Part shown: piece by piece, positions 23,595 through 28,328 of the stretch | Layout of the letters: each line of letters begins with the position of its first letter | Position numbering within the stretch: the stretch's first letter is position 1 | From: Ovoidimarina sp039190895 | GTDB taxonomy: Bacteria; Pseudomonadota; Alphaproteobacteria; Rhodobacterales; Rhodobacteraceae | Assembly: GCA_039190895.1 (NCBI GenBank) | Contig: JBCCXY010000037.1 | Span: 1-28,328 of the forward strand | Length of the DNA: 28,328 nucleotides | Direction: 5' to 3' | Program-made: the position numbers and the translations under genes | The notes under the pieces: generated by a model | Databases searched by the model: none | Seen by the model: only the letters and a program-made list of their open reading frames with translations | What the model was told of the DNA's origin: nothing

Positions 23595-23744
23595 ATGGTC
23601 AGAAAACAGGTTGCGGCCCGCATCAATACCCTTATGCGAGCTTTTGGAAGCCAACGCCTTGCAACTGTGTCGCAGGCGCCGAGGGTTGGACTCGTTCGGG
23701 TTGGTCTGCTACGTCACCCGCATTCAATCAGGAGTCCGCAATGA
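23595..23744 (+). CDS. Possible 49-residue upstream ORF
   Basis: A short frame with AGAGAGGG five bases before its ATG; its stop overlaps the ATG of the binding-protein gene (ATGA). The peptide is strongly basic and matches nothing I know. The downstream gene has its own ribosome-binding site (AGGAG). It may be a leader peptide or simply chance. I see no metal-responsive box or riboswitch in this 174-bp gap. Confidence 0.2.
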   Translation: MVRKQVAARINTLMRAFGSQRLATVSQAPRVGLVRVGLLRHPHSIRSPQ

Positions 23745-24898
23745 CCTTCACACGTCATCTTCGCGGCTTCGCGATTGCTATGGCAGCCACGGCGGGCATC
23801 ACCGTCGCAGCAACTACCGCAAATGCTGAAGCCATAACCTTAACCGACATCGCAGGGCGCACCGTCACGCTGCCAGACGCCCCTGAAAAGATCATTCTCG
23901 GCGAAGGCCGGATGATGTACGCAGTGGCCGCCATTACTGAAGGCAACCCATTTGAAAAGATCGTGGGCTGGAAAGACGATCTAATCCTTTACGACCCCGA
24001 CGCCTATCGCAAATTCAAGGGCGCGTTCCCGGAAGATGCGGAGCGCATGATCAACTTCGGCAACCCCTATGCCGGCGACTTTTCCATCGAAGCCGTGCTC
24101 GAAGCTGAAGCAGACCTTGTGTTCCTCGACGTCGGGAACCTCTTCAAAGCGGAAGAGACCGGGCTGATCGAAAAGCTTGAGAAAGTGGATGTGCCGGTCG
24201 TCTTCATCGACTTCCGCAACAATGCCACAGAGAACACCGTGCCATCACTGCTCGTGATGGGCCGCATATTTCAAGAGCAGGCCGAAACGCTGGAGTTTAT
24301 CGACTTCTACATGGCCGAGATGCGCAAGGTGTCCAACATTATCGACCAGATCCCGGCCGATGAACGCCCGCTGGTGGTCCATGAAAATGCCGCTGGCTGG
24401 CAGGCTGATTTCTGTTGCTGGTCCTTCGGCCCTTACAATTACGGGCGCTTCACCGAGCTTGCGGGCGGCATGAACTATGCCTCGACGCTGGGTAATGCTT
24501 ATTCGGTCGACATCAGCATGGAGGGCATCATCGAAGCTGACCCCGACATCATCTTTGGCACCGGGGCCAACTGGGCCGAAGCTCGTCCTGAAGTCGGCTC
24601 TACTCTCCTGGGCTATGAAGGCGATCCGGAAGTGAACCAGGCCCGCATCCAGGCCCTCGCCGAGCGTAACGGCTTCAAGGACCTTAGGGCGACGAAGGAA
24701 GGTAACTTCCACTCGATCTACCATCAGTTCTACAATTCGCCGTACCACTTCGTTGCGATCCAGCAGCTGGCCAAGTGGTTTCACCCCGACGACTTCGAAG
24801 ACCTCGACCCTCAGGCCACCTTCGAAGAGTTGCACGAACGGTTCCTGCCGTTCGACGCGTCTGGCCAGTTCTGGGTGAGCCTGGAGAACCCCTCCTGA
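23741..24898 (+). CDS. FecB-type (metallophore or metal-complex) ABC transporter substrate-binding protein
   Basis: A 385-residue periplasmic protein of the type-III binding-protein class (Peripla_BP_2; iron-siderophore, heme and cobalamin uptake). A signal peptide is clear: TRHLRG, hydrophobic 9-27, cleavage near TANA (29). The mature start ITLTDIAGRTVTLPDAPEKII is the family hallmark. IEAVLEAEADLVFLDVGNL and IEADPDIIFGTGANW are the paired strands of the two lobes. A double cysteine, C225-C226 in QADFCCWSFG, lies in the second lobe and could bind metal, though this is untested. AGGAG is seven bases from ATG. The partner permease, ATPase and a pseudoazurin gene follow. Iron chelate, heme, cobalamin or a copper complex are all possible ligands. 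Confidence 0.85.
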   Translation: MTFTRHLRGFAIAMAATAGITVAATTANAEAITLTDIAGRTVTLPDAPEKIILGEGRMMYAVAAITEGNPFEKIVGWKDDLILYDPDAYRKFKGAFPEDAERMINFGNPYAGDFSIEAVLEAEADLVFLDVGNLFKAEETGLIEKLEKVDVPVVFIDFRNNATENTVPSLLVMGRIFQEQAETLEFIDFYMAEMRKVSNIIDQIPADERPLVVHENAAGWQADFCCWSFGPYNYGRFTELAGGMNYASTLGNAYSVDISMEGIIEADPDIIFGTGANWAEARPEVGSTLLGYEGDPEVNQARIQALAERNGFKDLRATKEGNFHSIYHQFYNSPYHFVAIQQLAKWFHPDDFEDLDPQATFEELHERFLPFDASGQFWVSLENPS

Positions 24899-24909
24899 CA
24901 GGCAGAAAT

Positions 24910-24936
24910 GGTGCGCGGAGTGCTTCTTCGCGCACC
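24910..24936 (+). terminator. Hairpin after the binding-protein gene, possible attenuator
   Basis: GGTGCGCG (24910-24917) and CGCGCACC (24929-24936) form a perfect 8-bp stem with an 11-base loop, followed by CCTTATT. It lies 12 bases after the stop, before the permease gene. It probably sets the ratio of binding protein to membrane parts, as the hairpin at 20121-20158 may do. The T tract is weak. Confidence 0.5.
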
Positions 24937-25057
24937 CCTTATTGCCAGCCCTAAGCAGGACACCCCGGATCCATTACGGGGCACGTGATTTTACCGCCGT
25001 GTCCCGGTGCCCGGGGCCTCCTGCAGTCGCCCGCGGTTCTTTGGGAGGAGGCATCCC

Positions 25058-26134
25058 ATGGCTGACCAATCAAGCTCGGGTGCGCCGGGAGTATCCGACA
25101 TTGTCGGCAGTTACCGACGTCGTTCCGGCCGCCGACTTGCACTCGTGTTGCTGGCCGCATCCGTGCTTTTCACAATCGTGGTCATCGACATCATGACTGG
25201 CCCCGCGAGTCTCGAGTTCTGGCGCGTTGTGCAGGTCATCTTCGCGCCGGGCTCTGCCACGGCGAAGGAGTCGCTCATCGTCTGGGACCTGCGCATGCCC
25301 GTGGCGCTCATGGCTGTGGCTGTCGGCGCGATGCTGGGTGTCGCGGGGGCAGAGATGCAGACGATCCTGAACAACCCGTTGGCCGATCCCTTCACGTTGG
25401 GTCTGTCCTCGGCCGCGTCCTTCGGCGCGGCGGTGGCCATTACCTTGGGCGTATCCGTCATCCCCGGCGTGGGAGGGCTTCTCGTTACGGTCAACGCCTT
25501 TGTTTTCGCATGCCTGGCCTCTGGCGCGCTCTTCCTCTTCACCCGGCTGCGCGGCGTGACGCCCGAAGCGATGATCCTCGTGGGCATCGCAATGCTCTTC
25601 ACCTTCAACGCGCTCCTGGCGTTCCTTCAGTACGGCGCAACCGAGCTCGAACTCGCGCAGCTCGTGTTCTGGCAACTGGGCTCGCTCGCCCGCGCCACAT
25701 GGCCGAAGGTGGCGATCTGCGTCGTCGTGCTGGCGGTCGTCCTGCCCTACTTCCTTAGCCGCTCCTGGGCGCTCACGGCACTCAGGATGGGCGAAGACAA
25801 GGCTGCTGCCTTGGGCGTCAACGTCACGCTGCTGCGCCTTACCGTGCTGGCCGGGGTCTCGCTTCTCTCTGCCGTGGCCGTCAGCTTTGTCGGCGCCATC
25901 GCCTTTGTGGGTCTCGTCGGGCCCCATATCGCGCGCATCATCGTCGGCGAGGACCAGCGTGGCTTCCTGCCGCTTTCGGCGATGGCCGGGGCCCTGATCC
26001 TCTCGGGGACCTCCATCGCATCCAAGGCCATCACCCCGGGCATCATCTACCCCGTGGGCATGATCACCTCGCTCATCGGTATCCCGTTCTTTCTGTCGCT
26101 CATCCTCAGCCAGCGGAAAAGGTACTGGCAATGA
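25058..26134 (+). CDS. FecCD-family ABC importer permease
   Basis: A 358-residue inner-membrane permease for metal chelates, with about ten hydrophobic segments. FecCD hallmarks are LRMPVALMAVAVGAMLGVAGA, then NNPLADPFTLGLSSAASFGA and the cytoplasmic ATPase-contact segment GEDKAAALGVN. The end PVGMITSLIGIPFF is also typical. The chosen start, ATG 25058, has GGGAGGAGG at ideal spacing; a start at 25007 would add 17 residues without such a site. Its stop overlaps the ATPase ATG (ATGA). Confidence 0.93.
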   Translation: MADQSSSGAPGVSDIVGSYRRRSGRRLALVLLAASVLFTIVVIDIMTGPASLEFWRVVQVIFAPGSATAKESLIVWDLRMPVALMAVAVGAMLGVAGAEMQTILNNPLADPFTLGLSSAASFGAAVAITLGVSVIPGVGGLLVTVNAFVFACLASGALFLFTRLRGVTPEAMILVGIAMLFTFNALLAFLQYGATELELAQLVFWQLGSLARATWPKVAICVVVLAVVLPYFLSRSWALTALRMGEDKAAALGVNVTLLRLTVLAGVSLLSAVAVSFVGAIAFVGLVGPHIARIIVGEDQRGFLPLSAMAGALILSGTSIASKAITPGIIYPVGMITSLIGIPFFLSLILSQRKRYWQ

Positions 26135-26901
26135 CGCTCACCGCCCAAGGCATCAACTTCGCCTATGGCGAGCGCCCGATCCTGCGGGAGGCAGGCTTTG
26201 CGCCGCTACAACCCGGCCAGCTCACCGCGCTTATCGGACCGAACGCCTCGGGGAAATCCACGCTCTTCCGCTGTATCGCCGGGCTCCTTAAGCCCTCAGC
26301 GGGGGAGGTGCACCTGAACGGGACCGACCTCGCCTCCCTTGCCACTCGCGTGCGGCTAAAGCGCGTCTGTTTCATGCCGCAGTTCTTCGCCGCCAACGCC
26401 GCGCTCACAGTTTTCGACGTGGTCATGATGGCCCAAAAGGACCTCAGCGGCTGGCGCGTGACCGCCCGTGACATGGAGGCGGTTGGGCAGGCGTTGCACG
26501 ACGCCGGGATCGGTCATTTGTCGGAGGCGTACATTTCAGAGCTCTCCGGCGGCCAATCGCAGATGGTTTCGGTGGCGCAGGCCCTTATCCGCCGCTCCGA
26601 CGCATATCTCTTCGACGAACCCACGTCCGCGCTCGACCTCCACCACCAGCTGTCGGTGCTGTCCCAGATCAAACGGGCCGTGGAGGAGCGCGGGGCCATC
26701 GGCATCGTCGCCCTCCACGACCTCAACCTCGCCGCGCGCTTCGCCGATCACCTGATCCTTCTCGATCGGGGCCGCGTACGTGCCGAAGGCTCTCCGGCGG
26801 ACGTGTTGCCCCACGAAGACCTCGCCGCAACCTACGCCGTGCAAATCGAAATCACCCAAGGCCCGCGAAAGGATCTCACTGTCCATGCTTACCCGTCGTA
26901 A
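26131..26901 (+). CDS. FecE-type ABC importer ATP-binding protein
   Basis: A 256-residue ATPase for the metal-chelate importer: Walker A GPNASGKS (36-43), signature LSGGQ (138-142), Walker B YLFDEP (159-164) and the switch histidine in VALHDLNLAARFADH. It works on the cytoplasmic face with the permease at 25058-26134. Its 3' end overlaps the pseudoazurin gene by 17 bases in another frame, which argues for co-expression of the two. Confidence 0.93.
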   Translation: MTLTAQGINFAYGERPILREAGFAPLQPGQLTALIGPNASGKSTLFRCIAGLLKPSAGEVHLNGTDLASLATRVRLKRVCFMPQFFAANAALTVFDVVMMAQKDLSGWRVTARDMEAVGQALHDAGIGHLSEAYISELSGGQSQMVSVAQALIRRSDAYLFDEPTSALDLHHQLSVLSQIKRAVEERGAIGIVALHDLNLAARFADHLILLDRGRVRAEGSPADVLPHEDLAATYAVQIEITQGPRKDLTVHAYPS

Positions 26902-27364
26902 CTTCGCCCTGTCCCTCGCCGCTCTACCCATGGGCGCCTATGCCAGCGCCGTTGTGCCCGAGGCAGAGGGCGGCAACCACTCCGTCCTCATGCTGAATGC
27001 CGACTGCAACGACAGTAACATCATCAACGTCTTCGAACCCGCGATCCTGCGTGTCGAACCCGGCGACAGCGTTACTTTCCTGGCCACCGACGCCGGCCAC
27101 AACTCCGCCTCCAAGCGGGGCATGATCCCCGAAGGCGCTGAAGGCTGGAATGGTGGCGTGGACGAAGAGCTGACCGTCACGCTCACCGTGCCGGGCATAT
27201 ATGGATACTTGTGCCTGCCTCATTACGAGGTTGGAATGGTCGGCTTGATTGTCGTAGGGAACGATTTGTCGAACCTGGAAGCGGTCAAGAAAGTGCGCCA
27301 CCCCGGCGACGCTCGCGGCAATTTTCGCGCGCTGCTTAAACAGCTAGACGCCGATGCCGGATGA
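26885..27364 (+). CDS. Pseudoazurin-type blue copper protein with Tat signal
   Basis: A 159-residue cupredoxin. The N-terminus MLTRRNFALSLAALPMGAYASA has a twin-arginine motif (TRRNFAL) and a hydrophobic stretch, so it should be exported folded. The four type-1 copper ligands are present: H72 (DAGHN), C110, H113 and M118 (YLCLPHYEVGM). Their spacing (38, 3 and 5 residues) equals that of known pseudoazurins. VFEPAILRVEPGDSVTFLATDAGHN and MIPEGAEGW are also family-like. Pseudoazurins normally carry electrons to nitrite or N2O reductases, but no such genes are here. Instead it overlaps the importer ATPase gene by 17 bases, suggesting a role in metal uptake or redox handling. The longer frame starting at 26780 lies wholly within the ATPase gene and is rejected. 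Confidence 0.9.
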   Translation: MLTRRNFALSLAALPMGAYASAVVPEAEGGNHSVLMLNADCNDSNIINVFEPAILRVEPGDSVTFLATDAGHNSASKRGMIPEGAEGWNGGVDEELTVTLTVPGIYGYLCLPHYEVGMVGLIVVGNDLSNLEAVKKVRHPGDARGNFRALLKQLDADAG

Positions 27365-27497
27365 TAGATCCCTTGGTGATCTCATCGATTTGCGTTTGCC
27401 AACCCAATTACGGTCGTTAGTTGTAGTTTTTGATCACCAATGCAGCTCATCATGAATTGCTTGCGCATAGCAGCTGACTGCATCCGGCCCGGGGTTT
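27365..27497. other. Less GC-rich spacer with a weak inverted repeat
   Basis: No gene is supported. TTGGTGATC (27373-27381) is complementary to GATCACCAA (27432-27440), too far apart for a typical terminator. The base composition is visibly less GC-rich than the operon before it, which suits a junction with decayed mobile DNA. Confidence 0.4.
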
Positions 27498-27827
27498 TCA
27501 CTGCGCCAGCGAAGCCCATAAATCTGACTGCACTTCAAACCTGCCAAGGGCAGATTGTCCGCTGCTAGCTAAATTCGCCGGAACGTTGATTTCGCGCTCG
27601 CGACCAATAACCGTAATGCGGGCTAAACGAAGGACCGAGGCTGTACTCAAGGTCGGCTTTAGGCCGTTAGCGAAAGCGACCCGGTCTTCGTAGACTTCTA
27701 TGGTTTCTGCGATAGCATCTTCAATTTCAACGCCGAGGTATCGAAAGGCGCTGTCCATCTTTATGTGCTGGAGCAACGGCTGGATCACAGGATGCTGTAG
27801 GCAATCCTGTGGCAGCAATGCGCTCAA
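27498..27827 (-). pseudogene. Remnant of a tyrosine recombinase (integrase) C-terminus
   Basis: On the minus strand, residues about 12-46 of the open frame (near 27690-27795) read HPVIQPLLQHIKMDSAFRYL followed by GVEIEDAIAETIEV. This resembles the end of small tyrosine integrases (LLGHTKxxSTVRYLGxEVDDAL...). The catalytic arginines and the rest of the domain are missing upstream: no frame beyond 27830 continues the similarity. The active-site tyrosine position still reads Y (FRYLG). The last ~60 residues match nothing I know. It is most likely a decayed fragment left by an integrated element. Confidence 0.5.
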
Positions 27828-27914
27828 CCGGTACGATGGTCAACTGGCAACGAGCGGTGGCGAAAGCCCGCTGCCACTCCTTCTCAAGTCTGATGTGCCG
27901 ACACCCTTTCGGTC

Positions 27915-28328
27915 TTAGCCAACTCCGCCCTCGACGACTTGGCTGGGATATTGCTCGGCCCAATCGGCTAGGAATTCAGAGATGTCATCTGCTCCAGCAA
28001 GCTCAATGGCCCGACGCGGCAGTGGTACGCCTTCCATCAAGGCAAGGCGAAGGCAACTAATGTAGTCACGCTCCTTCCGTTGCGGGCAGTTCTCGGACCC
28101 GTGCAGAATGGTGGAAAGCAGGGTGCCTCCGTAGCTGTTCATGTGGGTCAGATCTGGTTTCAGCGACAACAGGAATTCCATGACTTCGGGGAGGCCCTTC
28201 CACCCGGCAACCTGAACCGGAGTCAATCCTTCGGTATCGGGGCGGTCGTTCTCGACGCCAAGGGCGACCAGGTTTTGGATATGCTCAAGTTTGCCTGGGA
28301 GATGCAGGATCATGCGGATGATGTTCCG
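27915..28328 (-). CDS. Ankyrin-repeat protein (5' truncated by window edge)
   Basis: The frame is open to the end of the window, so the N-terminus lies outside; at least 137 residues are seen. GLTPVQVAGWKGLPEVMEFL followed by LSLKPDLTHMNSYGGTLL fits an ankyrin helix-loop-helix repeat plus the start of the next. The C-terminal part (RLALMEGVPLPRRAIELAGADDISEFLADWAEQYP) looks like further degenerate repeats. Ankyrin repeats bind proteins; the partner is unknown. No signal peptide can be judged. It ends about 90 bases before the integrase remnant, on the same strand. Confidence 0.75.
   Translation of the reverse strand, partial: RNIIRMILHLPGKLEHIQNLVALGVENDRPDTEGLTPVQVAGWKGLPEVMEFLLSLKPDLTHMNSYGGTLLSTILHGSENCPQRKERDYISCLRLALMEGVPLPRRAIELAGADDISEFLADWAEQYPSQVVEGGVG

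Noticed and set aside
23567..23740. Possible cobalamin riboswitch or iron-responsive box before the FecB-type gene
   Set aside because: I looked for the conserved cobalamin box and for AT-rich iron-regulator sites and saw neither.
26780..26884. A longer start for the pseudoazurin gene
   Set aside because: It would lie inside the ATPase gene and place 35 odd residues before a clear Tat signal beginning at 26885.
1..28328. tRNA genes, CRISPR arrays and intact insertion sequences
   Set aside because: No cloverleaf with a T-arm motif outside coding regions, no regularly spaced direct repeats and no transposase were seen on reading both strands.

Overview
The window looks like a chromosomal stretch of a GC-rich alphaproteobacterium. 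The Rhodobacterales (Roseobacter or Rhodobacter-like bacteria) are the most likely group. This rests on the gene families and neighbourhoods: a liv-type transporter next to a phenylacetate-CoA ligase-like gene, a DUF1028 protein beside a peptide transporter, a caspase-fold/peptidoglycan-binding protein, and an ankyrin protein of a type I associate with that order. No rRNA, tRNA, CRISPR array or intact insertion sequence is visible. Assignments come from reading motifs, not from database searches.

Layout. (1) 1-7348, plus strand: the end of a branched-chain-amino-acid-type ABC transporter cluster. It has a substrate-binding protein, a patatin-like lipoprotein, livF and a PaaK-like adenylate-forming enzyme. 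A small membrane protein, a quinone-oxidoreductase-like enzyme and a polytopic membrane protein lie between livF and the PaaK-like gene. (2) 7375-13603: three proteins with cell-envelope or proteolysis features. They are an exported caspase-fold protein that contains no cysteine, a membrane-anchored subtilisin-like protease with a complete triad, and (convergent) a very acidic protein made of seven ~80-90-residue repeats plus a peptidoglycan-binding domain. (3) 13885-15695, plus strand: an inositol-2-dehydrogenase-like gene overlapping a HpcH/HpaI-type aldolase, preceded by a 16-bp palindrome. (4) 22837-15712, minus strand: an RpiR-type regulator, then a peptide-type ABC importer (binding protein, two permeases, fused double ATPase) and a 315-residue protein that may be a remote relative of DUF1028. 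A DUF1028 gene is divergent from the regulator, with a 10-bp inverted repeat in the 72-bp gap. (5) 23741-27364, plus strand: a metallophore-type ABC importer (binding protein, FecCD permease, ATPase) whose ATPase gene overlaps a Tat-exported pseudoazurin gene with all four copper ligands. (6) 27365-28328: a decayed tyrosine-recombinase C-terminus and an ankyrin-repeat protein that runs off the window.

How the genes may work together. The peptide importer operon and DUF1028 appear to form one RpiR-controlled uptake and processing unit. The importer at 23741-26901 and the pseudoazurin appear to be one transcription unit that joins metal-complex uptake to a periplasmic redox or copper protein. 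The three proteins of 7375-13603 form a candidate envelope-associated proteolytic module. In addition, a 52-bp double-hairpin repeat occurs twice, each time just after a plus-strand gene end, with differences only outside the stems.
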